NCBI GenBank assembly: GCA_002420115.1
Contig: DIHK01000003.1
Span: forward strand, 7,487 to 50,522
Source of the DNA: Nitrospira sp. UBA5698
GTDB lineage: Bacteria; Nitrospirota; Nitrospiria; Nitrospirales; Nitrospiraceae
DNA length: 43,036 bases
Direction: 5' to 3'
The notes under the pieces are model-generated. The model did not search any database. It saw only the letters and a program-made list of their open reading frames with translations, and was not told where the DNA came from. Every line of letters begins with the position of its first letter. Position 1 is the stretch's first letter. A program made the translations under genes and the position numbers. Below, piece after piece: positions 7,733 through 16,400 of the stretch.

Positions 7733-8689
7733 ATGGCAACGGCTGCAGACCTCATGACCCCGGACATTCCTCGGAGCGACAGACATCGCACCGTCGGCGA
7801 AACTATTGCGGGGCTTCGGGGCCACACATGGGACGAAGTGGGCCATGTTTATCTGGTCGACGATCAAGCAGTCCTCACGGGTCAAGTCCCGATCGAACGA
7901 TTGCTTCAGGCCAAGGAACAGGCCACGCTGGCCGAACTGGAAGGATTGCCGCCGATCGAGGTGCTCCCGGGAGATGGAGCTGAGACGGTGGCGCTGCGCG
8001 CGGTTCAACGTCATGACGCCGATGTCGCTGTCATCGACGCTCGACGGCGGCTGCTCGGCGCCATTCCGATCGGACGGCTCTTGGCCTTGCTGCATGAGGA
8101 GCATGTGGACAACTTTCTGCGCATGGGCGGTATCAGTAGAATGGACCATCTCCATCTGTCCCTGACCGCCCAGCAGACGCTGACCCAGGTGCGCGCACGT
8201 CTACCGTGGTTGATGCTCGGCCTCGCAGGAGGATTCTTAGCCAGCGGCGTGGCCTCGGCGTTTGAAACCTCACTGAAGAACGAAGTGGCGCTCGCATTCT
8301 TTCTGCCCCTCGTCGTGTACATGGCGGATGCCGTCGGAACTCAGACCGAAACCGTCCTGGTTCGTCGATTGGCCTATGGAGAGGTTGAGCTGTGGGCGCA
8401 ATTGGTCAAAGAAACGTTCATCGGCGTATCCATTGGAACGATCGTCGCAGTTGTCGCTGCCGCCGGACTGTGGATCTGGAACGGACATCCGGCGTTGGCA
8501 ATGGTTGTCGGTGCCTCATTAGGGGTGACGGCCGTCGTGGCCACTGTCATGGCCAGTCTTCTTCCGCTGGGGCTGGTGCGTCTCGGAGCAGATCCGGCTT
8601 TGGCCAGCGGACCGGTAGCAACGGTCGTACAAGATATTCTGAGCGTGGGGATCTATCTGATGATCGCGACGGCCTTACTGCCACGGTGA
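7733..8689 (+). CDS. MgtE-like divalent cation transporter
   Basis: A 318-residue protein. Residues 1-125 look like a CBS pair (DLMTPDIP, then AVIDARRRLLGAIPIGRLL), and about 155-318 form an MgtE-type membrane domain with roughly five helices. The membrane part keeps DPALASGPVATVVQD and a PLVVYMADAVGTQTETV stretch in the place of the usual glycine-rich GGNxGxQ segment of MgtE. The helical N domain of classical MgtE (about 450 residues) is missing, so gating may differ. GGAGG at 7721 supports the ATG at 7733. Mg2+ is the likely substrate by family, but the altered selectivity segment leaves this open. It follows the 31-residue membrane peptide. Confidence 0.85.
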   Translation: MATAADLMTPDIPRSDRHRTVGETIAGLRGHTWDEVGHVYLVDDQAVLTGQVPIERLLQAKEQATLAELEGLPPIEVLPGDGAETVALRAVQRHDADVAVIDARRRLLGAIPIGRLLALLHEEHVDNFLRMGGISRMDHLHLSLTAQQTLTQVRARLPWLMLGLAGGFLASGVASAFETSLKNEVALAFFLPLVVYMADAVGTQTETVLVRRLAYGEVELWAQLVKETFIGVSIGTIVAVVAAAGLWIWNGHPALAMVVGASLGVTAVVATVMASLLPLGLVRLGADPALASGPVATVVQDILSVGIYLMIATALLPR

Positions 8690-8735
8690 TGCATGCTGAA
8701 ACGAAGCGGTACATCCATAGCTGGAAGGTGGTGCT

Positions 8736-9599
8736 ATGAAGATATTACTCGCAGTCGACGGGTCTGACCATTCGTATGAGGCAGTCCGATCTCTCAAGTA
8801 CCTGACTCGGGCTGAGGAGCTGCATCTTGTACACGTCCTCGACGTCCCAAGTCCGGCCTATCCCATGATGATGCCGGAAGTGGCACAGGAACTATACGAG
8901 ACGGTCGAGCGAAACATGCGCGACGACGGAACTCGTCTGTTGGATCGCACCGTGTCCTTGCTCCCGTTGGATGTCGGGCCGGTCACCAAGCATTTGGTCG
9001 TCGGATCACCGGCGGAGCAACTCGTAGCCTTGGCTGAACAATTCAAGGTGGGACTGATTCTCTTGGGGACTCGGGGCCTTGGACCGATCAAGGAACGCCT
9101 TGTCGGAAGCGTTTCCCATCGAGTCCTGACGTTCGCGCCGGGCGCGAAACTGATTCTTCCCGGTCCCTTGAAAAAGCTGCATCACATGTTACTGCCCTTA
9201 CAAGGAACCTATGACGCAGACCATGCCCTCTCCTTCCTTCAACAGAAACCATTTCGTGAGTTGCCTACGGTGACCCTCTTCACCGTCCTGCCCCATACCA
9301 GGCCCCCCTGGCCGGTCGATGCGGTTTCGGCTGAGCACATGGAAACCCATTCTCTCCGCAAGGCGAAAGACTTTCTCGACGAGACGGCAGACAAACTCCG
9401 CCTCTCAGGCTATCAAACCCGCGTGGTGACGACGTTGGGCACTCCAGTGGATGGAATTCTTCAGGAGGCCAAGGCCTTGAATCCGGACCTGATTCTCGTT
9501 GGATCTCGAGGCCGCTGCGGCGTGACCCGCATGGTCCTTGGCAGCGTGTCCCACGCACTGTTACACCAGGGCACCTATCCGCTGATGATTTTTGGCTGA
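8736..9599 (+). CDS. Tandem universal stress protein
   Basis: A 287-residue protein with two UspA domains (about 1-140 and 145-287). The nucleotide motifs GTRGLGPIKERLVGS and GSRGRCGVTRMVLGS are both canonical. The ATG at 8736 is preceded by GGAAGGTGG. It begins a plus-strand run with an FmdB-like zinc ribbon and a cytochrome c, each within about 20 bases of the next, so a stress sensor, a metal-binding peptide and an electron carrier are probably co-expressed. The second domain lacks the usual DxS/DFS opening and starts from LKKLHHMLLPLQG, so it is the more divergent half. Confidence 0.92.
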   Translation: MKILLAVDGSDHSYEAVRSLKYLTRAEELHLVHVLDVPSPAYPMMMPEVAQELYETVERNMRDDGTRLLDRTVSLLPLDVGPVTKHLVVGSPAEQLVALAEQFKVGLILLGTRGLGPIKERLVGSVSHRVLTFAPGAKLILPGPLKKLHHMLLPLQGTYDADHALSFLQQKPFRELPTVTLFTVLPHTRPPWPVDAVSAEHMETHSLRKAKDFLDETADKLRLSGYQTRVVTTLGTPVDGILQEAKALNPDLILVGSRGRCGVTRMVLGSVSHALLHQGTYPLMIFG

Positions 9600-9618
9600 A
9601 GATCACAAGAGGTGTACG

Positions 9619-9783
9619 ATGCCGATGTACGACTATAAGTGCCTCGATTGCGGGAAAGAATCGTTGATCGTGGTAACATTGAAGGAACATGCAGCCGGGG
9701 GGATTGTCTGTCCGGCTTGCGGGAGCAAGAAACTGCAGCAACTCTTTAGCCCGTTCATTGCTCACACAACAAAGAAAAGCTAA
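9619..9783 (+). CDS. FmdB-type zinc ribbon protein
   Basis: A 54-residue protein starting MPMYDYKC, with two CxxC pairs (CLDC and CPAC) separated by about 20 residues and a C-terminal LQQLFSPF. This matches the FmdB/CxxC_CXXC_SSSS small zinc-ribbon family, proposed regulators or metal-binding accessory proteins. The start at 9619 is preferred because AAGAGG lies about seven bases before it and family members begin with MP-x-Y-x-Y-x-C; the longer frame overlaps the Usp stop. Four bases separate it from the cytochrome gene. Confidence 0.88.
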   Translation: MPMYDYKCLDCGKESLIVVTLKEHAAGGIVCPACGSKKLQQLFSPFIAHTTKKS

Positions 9784-9787
9784 GACT

Positions 9788-10171
9788 ATGCCCACGACTC
9801 GACGGCAGACTCTATGGCACCGATTCTTTTCCGCAGGGCTCGTGAGCCTCTGTATTCTGAACAGTCTGGCTATACCCTCCTCGTACGCGCAAGACTATCC
9901 TCCCGACCGTGAGCGTGGGAAAGCCGTGTTTGAACACTATTGTCAGAACTGTCACGGCAAGACCGGCCGAGGTGATGGCCCAGGCGCCGTTGCACTGAAA
10001 GTCCCACCGGCAAATTTTCAGCGGTTCCAGTCGTTCCTGAAATCCGATGAAGAACTGCTGCGGACCATCGAGCATGGCGTCGTCTTCAGCCCGATGCATT
10101 CGTGGCGAGGCCAGCTCACCGACGGGGAAATGCAGGACGTCGTGGCGTACATCCGTGTGTTGTCGCAATAG
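9788..10171 (+). CDS. Periplasmic monohaem cytochrome c
   Basis: A 127-residue protein. A signal peptide covers about residues 1-35 (hydrophobic core LVSLCILNSLAI, cleavage near SYA). One haem c attachment motif CQNCH is at 52-56, and the likely distal ligand is M103 in SPMHSW. The size and the motif order GKxVFEHYCQNCHG ... GDGPG ... fit the class I / cytochrome cbb3-oxidase-like group of electron carriers. The ATG at 9788 begins four bases after the FmdB-like stop and has only a weak ribosome site, so coupled translation is likely. Donor and acceptor are unknown. Confidence 0.9.
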   Translation: MPTTRRQTLWHRFFSAGLVSLCILNSLAIPSSYAQDYPPDRERGKAVFEHYCQNCHGKTGRGDGPGAVALKVPPANFQRFQSFLKSDEELLRTIEHGVVFSPMHSWRGQLTDGEMQDVVAYIRVLSQ

Positions 10172-10526
10172 GGATCATGTCATCATCAATACGGAGAGCG
10201 GATCCGTTTCGAGTTGAACGTTGCTGGTTTCGTGTTTCACGTCCCCGAGTGTAGAGAGACTGATACTGGAAACTTGAAACACGGAACTCAACACTCCTGA
10301 CAACACAGCAAACCTTCTCGTCAGTCATATCCGCTGCTTTGAAGAGCATGGTCGCCTCATTTTCCTGACCTTTGATCGGTACCCACCAGACCATGGCTCA
10401 CCCAGGAAGCAGGAGGGGTATGGGCAGTCCGTTGTGTGACGAGCAACTCGGGTGTGCTGACTCTGTCAAGGATGCCTGGATGCGAGAGACCGTGGACCGT
10501 ATACCAAACACATGAAGGAGACACGA
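10172..10526. other. Intergenic region with an inverted heptad-repeat island
   Basis: About 355 bases without a credible gene. Residues 10205-10244 form a TTTC-type heptad array (GTTTCGA, GTTGAAC, GTTGCTG, GTTTCGT, GTTTCAC), and 10267-10293 carry the opposing array (TGGAAAC, TTGAAAC, ACGGAAC). The remainder leads into the pentapeptide gene; AAGGAG at 10515 is its ribosome site. No terminator is obvious. Confidence 0.55.
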
Positions 10527-11954
10527 ATGAAGAGACCCTCCGTGCCACTCACGATCATGAGAGTGATCCTCCTCATCGGACTCACCACCACAGAGGTCTG
10601 GGCCGCTGACCCACCAGTTCCCAATACGGCGGCACCGGCAGGTCCGCTCTGCAACAGCCCGTACAAGAAAAAGCCCATTTCGGCAAAAGCGTTGCAAGAG
10701 CTCGTGCGATCGCATGAGCGATGGGTGGAATATCGTGGCAACCCGAATGCCAAGCGGATGGAACTCTGCCAAGCAGATCTCAGCCGGGCCGCACTCACGG
10801 GGACGAATCTTGAACGGGCCGATCTGGAAGGCACCGTCTTGCGGCAGGCAAATCTGACTCAGGCCACCCTGGCTCAAGCCAGTCTGGCTGGAACTGACCT
10901 CACCAAAGCCATCCTCAAAGACAGTAACCTCTCCGGAGCCGATCTGCGTCGTGCCCGACTCACGGGCGCCAATCTCTCTCGTGCCGTGGGGGACGAGGCT
11001 GCCCTGTTTGACGCCGTCCTCGTCGGCGCCAAATTGAATGAGGCTGCCTTTGAACGGGCTCAATTTGAGGGTGCCGACCTCAACTCTTCCGACATGACCG
11101 ACGGCAACTTCGCCGAAGCGTATTTTTATGGAGCGACACTAAAAGGTGCGGCTCTCGTGAATGCTGATCTGACAAGCGCCGACCTCCGCCGCACCATCCT
11201 CACCAACGCAAACCTCCATCGTGCAAACCTTCAAGGTGCGCTGCTGGATCGTGCGCAACTGGACCAGGCGAAACTGGTCGAAGCAGATTTGGAAAGCGCG
11301 TACCTGGACGAGGCAAATTTGCGTGGAGCGAATCTGAAAGCCGCGATTCTGCGGGGTGCAGATCTACGGTACGCGAACCTATTGGGTGCTGGCCTTTCGG
11401 AAGCCGATCTGGAAGGGGCCAACCTCGAGGAGGCCACTCTCACCAAGGCGGATTTGAACTTGGCCAAACTCAGGATGGCGATTCTCTATCATGCGACACT
11501 CGATGAGGCTAATTGCTTGGACGCCACCCTCACCCGCGCGGTCCTGATCGGAGCCAAGGGCTGGCACACCAACTTCATGAACGGCGACCTCAGCGAAATC
11601 TACGCGCCGAAATCCTCGTTCCGGCAGGGTCAGTTCAACCGGACCAATCTGGAATCGGCTAATTTCGTCGGCGCGGATCTTCGAGAGTCGAATTTCAGCC
11701 ACTCCAACTTGACCCAAGCCAATCTACAGGACACGAATCTACAAGACGCCACGTTCGTCTCAGCCAATTTGACGGGTGCTCGGCTGGATTCAGCCGATTT
11801 GCGTCGCGCAATCTTCAAAGGGGCCACACTCTCGTCGGTCATCGGTCTCACACAAGTCCAACTCAATAGCGCCTGTGTCGACGACCAAACCAAATTGCCT
11901 CCTGGCCTGAATCGTCCCGCACCCTGCAGTGTGCTTAAGAAAGAGGGGCGATGA
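10527..11954 (+). CDS. Secreted pentapeptide-repeat protein
   Basis: A 475-residue protein. The signal peptide spans residues 1-27 (hydrophobic VILLIGLTTTEV, cleavage near VWA). A short linker with SPYKKKPISAKALQEL precedes a long run of A(D/N)Lxx pentapeptides from about residue 75 to 455, which folds as a right-handed quadrilateral beta helix. The repeat is interrupted near AKGWHTNFMNGDLSEIYAPK, a possible loop. The last 20 residues contain two cysteines (SACVDDQ and APCSV) that could cap the helix through a disulfide. The ATG at 10527 is preferred over 10512 because GGAG lies six bases before it. Its stop overlaps the next ATG by four bases (ATGA). Cytosolic members of this fold can mimic DNA; this one is exported, so it is more likely a scaffold. 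Confidence 0.9.
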   Translation: MKRPSVPLTIMRVILLIGLTTTEVWAADPPVPNTAAPAGPLCNSPYKKKPISAKALQELVRSHERWVEYRGNPNAKRMELCQADLSRAALTGTNLERADLEGTVLRQANLTQATLAQASLAGTDLTKAILKDSNLSGADLRRARLTGANLSRAVGDEAALFDAVLVGAKLNEAAFERAQFEGADLNSSDMTDGNFAEAYFYGATLKGAALVNADLTSADLRRTILTNANLHRANLQGALLDRAQLDQAKLVEADLESAYLDEANLRGANLKAAILRGADLRYANLLGAGLSEADLEGANLEEATLTKADLNLAKLRMAILYHATLDEANCLDATLTRAVLIGAKGWHTNFMNGDLSEIYAPKSSFRQGQFNRTNLESANFVGADLRESNFSHSNLTQANLQDTNLQDATFVSANLTGARLDSADLRRAIFKGATLSSVIGLTQVQLNSACVDDQTKLPPGLNRPAPCSVLKKEGR

Positions 11955-12592
11955 CGGCGCAACATGACCACAACGTCAGAATCAAAGAAGGGAAAGTCGC
12001 CTTAGATGGTGTCTTCGGACTCCCGGCTGATCCTCGCGGCGTAGTTGTCTTTGCACATGGAAGCGGCAGCGGGCGATTGAGCCCTCGTAACACCTTCGTC
12101 GCCCGCCATCTCCAGCAAGCAGGCCTTGCCACAGTATTGCTGGACCTCTTGACCGAGGAGGAAGCGGATGATCGGCGCCAGGTGTTCGATATCGATCTCC
12201 TTGCGGACCGGCTCCTGCTTGCGAAACACTGGGTGGAGACAGAGGAGCGAACGAGAGGTCTACCGATTGGCTATTTCGGAGCCAGCACCGGGGCCGGAGC
12301 CGCGCTTCAAGCTGCCGCGCGAGAACCGTCGAACCTCAAGGCTATCGTGTCACGAGGCGGGCGACCGGATCTGGCGGAACCCTATCTTCCGTCGGTCACG
12401 GCTCCAACATTGCTGATCGTTGGAGGCTACGATGAACCGGTGATTGAGATGAATCAGGCGGCGTACGACCTACTGATCTGTGAGAAAAAGTTGATCATCG
12501 TTCCCGGCGCGACACACCTCTTTGAAGAACCAGGCACATTGGAACAGGTGGCTGAACAGGCAGCAAGCTGGTTCTCACGATATCGATCGTGA
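11951..12592 (+). CDS. Alpha/beta hydrolase, dienelactone-hydrolase-like
   Basis: A 213-residue single-domain hydrolase. The oxyanion segment VVVFAHGSGSGRLSPRN is near residues 30-48, the nucleophile elbow GASTGAG near 111-117 with its serine, the acid in GGYDEPV near 159-165, and the histidine in PGATHLFEEPG near 185-196. Relatives are found alone or joined to a phosphoribosyltransferase domain; the substrate is not known. It overlaps the pentapeptide gene by four bases, so translation is coupled. The C-terminal stretch THLFEEPGTLEQV is echoed in a decayed copy at 13277-13354 beyond the toxin-antitoxin genes. Confidence 0.87.
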   Translation: MTAQHDHNVRIKEGKVALDGVFGLPADPRGVVVFAHGSGSGRLSPRNTFVARHLQQAGLATVLLDLLTEEEADDRRQVFDIDLLADRLLLAKHWVETEERTRGLPIGYFGASTGAGAALQAAAREPSNLKAIVSRGGRPDLAEPYLPSVTAPTLLIVGGYDEPVIEMNQAAYDLLICEKKLIIVPGATHLFEEPGTLEQVAEQAASWFSRYRS

Positions 12593-12608
12593 CACGGAGG
12601 AGGGGATT

Positions 12609-12905
12609 TTAATTCCTTCCAGGCTCTGACAGAAGAAGAGTTCTCAGTTCTTCGTACACGTTCCGCCGTGGCCCCACAAATACGACGTCGATGCAGGACT
12701 CGTCATCGTTGAGTCGATAGATAATTCTGTACGTCCGAATACGATAGGCCCGCAACCCCGCTAATTCGAACTGAAGCGCATGTCCGGCAAGTGGGGATAC
12801 GAGAAGTTCTTTGATACCCTGTTTAATCTCACCTTTGACTTGAGGATGAAATTTTCGGATTCGCTCCGCTGCTTCCTTCGAATAGCGTACCCGGTACCCT
12901 TTCAT
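12609..12905 (-). CDS. RelE/ParE-type toxin
   Basis: A 98-residue basic protein. The start YRVRYSKEAAERIRKFHPQ, the central LRAYRIRTYRIIYRL and the terminal VVFVGPRRNVYEEL follow the RelE/ParE pattern; the arginine-rich core strands suggest a ribosome-dependent endoribonuclease of the RelE branch rather than a gyrase poison, though this cannot be settled by eye. It overlaps the upstream antitoxin stop by four bases (ATGA), the usual arrangement. It ends 17 bases from the convergent hydrolase gene. Confidence 0.9.
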   Translation of the reverse strand: MKGYRVRYSKEAAERIRKFHPQVKGEIKQGIKELLVSPLAGHALQFELAGLRAYRIRTYRIIYRLNDDESCIDVVFVGPRRNVYEELRTLLLSEPGRN

Positions 12906-13180
12906 GGAGTGTCACGGCCAAACACCGCCTCGTGAGAAACCCACTGGCCTTTCTCCGCTTGCCTCAACGACCGGCGAAGTCCTCGCATCGCCTTCTGATC
13001 GCTTAAAATCTCAATGGTCTCCATCAACCCTTCGAATTGGTCCATGCTCAGCAGTACCGCTGAAGGAACGCCGTCGCGCGTGATCGCAACGATCTCCTGC
13101 TTGTGCTTCATGCGGCGGATTAAATCCAAAAGCTTATTCTTGGCTTCACTGACAGAGACAAACTCATCGACCTGCGGCAT
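12902..13180 (-). CDS. Phd/YefM-type antitoxin
   Basis: A 92-residue antitoxin. The N-terminal Phd fold reads VSVSEAKNKLLDLIRRM ... VAITRDGVPSAVLLSMDQFEGL, and the C-terminal 30 residues are the flexible toxin-binding segment. It should neutralise the RelE-like toxin and repress its own promoter. AGGAGG-type purines (TAGGAGGATAGT) precede the ATG at 13180. A strong promoter with a repeated TAATGGCT sequence lies immediately upstream. Confidence 0.9.
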   Translation of the reverse strand: MPQVDEFVSVSEAKNKLLDLIRRMKHKQEIVAITRDGVPSAVLLSMDQFEGLMETIEILSDQKAMRGLRRSLRQAEKGQWVSHEAVFGRDTP

Positions 13181-13202
13181 ACTATCCTCCTACGGGCTAC
13201 AT

Positions 13203-13239
13203 TAATGGCTATTATAATGGCTTGCCTAAATGCTGACAA
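13203..13239 (-). promoter_or_regulatory. Promoter and likely operator of the toxin-antitoxin pair
   Basis: On the minus strand TTGTCA (13239-13234) is followed after exactly 17 bases by a perfect TATAAT (13216-13211). TAATGGCT occurs at 13203-13210 and 13215-13222, straddling the -10 element, so a bound antitoxin would occlude it. The predicted start gives a leader of about 25 bases. This is the best promoter match seen in the window. Confidence 0.65.
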
Positions 13240-13276
13240 GTGAGCTTGGAGATAAGTCGGGGACAAATGGTTTACT

Positions 13277-13354
13277 AATCTCCTCGAAGAGCCTGGCACA
13301 CAGGAACAGGTGTCGGAACATACGGGGAAATGGTTTGGGCAGTATCTGATTTGA
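13277..13354 (+). pseudogene. Decayed 3-prime end of a second alpha/beta hydrolase
   Basis: The plus-strand frame reads NLLEEPGTQEQVSEHTGKWF then GQYLI and a stop at 13352-13354. This aligns with HLFEEPGTLEQVAEQAASWF near the end of the intact hydrolase at 11951-12592. Nothing upstream of about 13256 continues the fold, and the frame has a TAA at 13253. The two tails are similar in protein but clearly diverged in DNA, so this is an old paralogue remnant or a replaced gene end rather than a fresh duplication. The toxin-antitoxin pair lies exactly between the two tails. Confidence 0.7.
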
Positions 13355-13445
13355 GGACTAGCTGCACCGGAACCGTGGCCAGTACCTCAGCCTGGACGTA
13401 ACATGGTCACGAACGCTTTGACCCGCACAGCCACAGTTCTCGGAA

Positions 13446-16400
13446 TCAGGCACTCGGCGAGAGCAGGAAATCGATATCGGCCTTTGTCAGTACGCCCTGC
13501 CCCGAGCCTCGCACCGCGCCGGCCATCACGGCGTTGTACAACTCGAGCTTCCGTTGCTTCAGAGCCATCATCTTCTCCTCGATGCTGTGTCGCATGAGAA
13601 TCCGCTCGATCGTGACGGTCCGCAGTTGCCCGATACGATGCGCACGATCGGAGGCCTGCCGCTCCACCGCAGGATTCCACCAAGGGTCCAGATGAAACAC
13701 ATACGTTGCACGGGTCAGATTCAACCCTTGCCCTCCCGCTTTCAGGCTCAAGAGAAAGACATCGGGCTGGTCACCAGTCTGAAAGGCCTTCACACGGGCT
13801 TTGCGCGCAGCCGGTGCCGTGGAGCCGTCCAATCGGTGATACGGCAATCCATGCTCCACACAGGCTTCCTGCACCAGATCCAGAAAGCTAGTGAACTGTG
13901 AAAACACCAGCGCACTGTGCCCTTCTTCCCGCAACACGTGTAACCGTTCCACGAGAAAGCCCAGTTTGGGGGAGCGCTCTTCCGGCTGTTTTGTGAGGAG
14001 TCGTGGCGATAGGCAGATTTGCCGAAGCTTGAGGATGGCCGTGAGGGCGATGAACTGCGCCTGCCCGGAGGTCTTGCTGCGATAGGCCTCATCGATCGTA
14101 GAGCGCACTTGTTCGACCGTCTGTTGATAGAGCGCCTTTTGGCGATCGGTCAACTCCAGAAACACCTCATGCTCGATTTTCGGAGGTAAATCCTGAAGAA
14201 TCTCCGCCTTGGTCCTCCGCAGAACAAAGGGCCTCGTCCGGCGCAACACCCGGTCAAGCGCGGGACCTGAGAGCCGTTTCATATCCGTCTTGAATCGATC
14301 ACTCTCGCCCAAGAGCCCCGGCACACAGAGGTCGATGACCGAGAAATACTCGCCGAGATGGTTTTCCAGTGGGGTGCCGGTCAGCGCGACTTTGAAGCGG
14401 CCCTGGAGTCGTCGGACTGCGCCGGTCGTATCCGCCTGGATGTTCTTTACCGCCTGGGCCTCATCAAAGACGATCACATGGAACGGAATCTGCTCCAGGG
14501 CATCGATGTCCCGACGGACCAGCCCATAAGTCGTGAGCACGATCTCACCGTCCCCGGCCTCGAATGTCCGCTCACTCCCGCTATACACATGGACGGTAAA
14601 CTCGGGCGCGAACCGGGCCAGTTCTTGCTCCCAATTGAAGAGAAGGCTCGTCGGCACCACGACCAGGTGAGGGCCTTTCACCCCGCGCGCGGCCTTGAGG
14701 CGTCCTTCCCTGATCGCAGCCAAGAGACAGATGGTTTGGATGGTCTTGCCCAGCCCCATGTCGTCCGCCAAACAGGCGCCGAATCGATGGGCATAGAGGA
14801 ACGCCAACCAGGCATACCCGTCTTGCTGGTAGGGACGCAGCATTGCGTGAAGCCCCTTCGGCAACGGCGGCTTCTCAATCCGCACAAAACCCAGCAAGCC
14901 CGCCAGCACTGCCTCATCTTCGGCCGGTAACGACACGTGGATTCCCTGCTCGCGCAGCGCGAGCCAATCGAGGATCTGCAACCGAGGCACTCGTACGACC
15001 TGCGCCGATTCTCGATTCGCCTGAGCGTCCCCGGTCAAGTCGAGGATGGCTCGTAGCCGTTCCATGCTAGGGCCGTCCAAAACTCGTAGACCACCCTCAC
15101 TCGCAATGAGTCCGCCACGCTGCAGAACCGTCCTCCATTCCTGCTCGTCAATGGCCCTCCCATCACAACGGATCTCCGGCCTAATCTCGAACCAGTCGAT
15201 TCCGGTCTCCTGTCGATCCTGATGCCTGACGTGAACGGAGCAGTCCCACCGGATGGATCTGAGCGGTTTCTCCTCGTACAACAGTGTGATCCCGACCGTT
15301 GTCAGCTTTTCCAAGAGAACCGGCAATCGTGGGAACAGAACACGCGAATCGATCACCATCGCATCATACGAGGACATGCCGCGAAACGCTTCCGGACCGA
15401 AGATCTCGAACGGCACCTGATAGAGCCATCCCTCACGAGACTTGTCGATGGTCTGCAAACCCCACCGCCCTGCCTCGATCTGCAACCGTACATCCGGCCT
15501 GGCATAGACAGCCAAGTGCTGTTTCAGCCATCGTGCGGCCTCCAGCCGAATACTCCGCACCCAATCGGTCTGATCCAACGCCGTCTTGATACGCCGGTCT
15601 CGTTCCTTCACCTCACCGACCGTCAGCAAGCTGAAGAACAATTCGTAGAGCACGGCCTTGCGTTTCTGTGTTCGCAACGGCGTTGACACGGCGCGCCCCT
15701 GTTCCAACGCCCGGATGAAGGAAAAGGTCGCCGCACTTGGAGAGCACCACCTCTCACCTTGCCGGCATTGTGCCTGGAGCATCCATGCAGTCGTTGGGGC
15801 ACCAGCCTCATCAAGCAACGGCCTGAGCGTTAACGTGTAGTCCCGTTCCTCGCTTCCTGATCCGGCAACAGACAAGCGAACCGGCGTTTCATGCCCATCT
15901 ACCCGAAAGAGCATATCGTGGAGGGTATTGTCGGCCTGCTTGCGGCTCAGATCGATCTGTGAGGAGTGGAACTCCTCTCGTGAAAGAGTGAATTCCAGCG
16001 CATGGGGCTGCCCATGCCATCGCCGATGGTCTTCGCTAGCCGGTAGAGTGATCGCACAGGGCGCTTCATCCAGTCCGCTACGATCATATGGAAAATCGAA
16101 CCGCCGGAAGCCGTTGCGCAGTGACAGAAAGGAGGCCCACCCACCTTCTTCCTCCAAAAGAAGCAAGCGCCGGCCGTTTACGTCCACGACGAAACGACGA
16201 AACCGGACAATTCGGTCGAGCACGGTACCGTCCGCCATACACACCGCGCGAATCCTCACGCCTTCATCGGAAAGAGCCAGCTCCGTCCTACTTTGGCACG
16301 CGACCGTTGGAGCCCATTGAAGGACAAGCGAGTCCCGGCCGAATTTGAGCACAATAGGGAACCGCCGCTTGGCTAAGCCAAGGTAGCGCAACAGAGGATC

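Noticed and set aside
10398..11063. Minus-strand frame whose product looks repetitive
   Set aside because: It is the shadow of the pentapeptide-repeat gene; a 15-base DNA repeat gives repeats on both strands.
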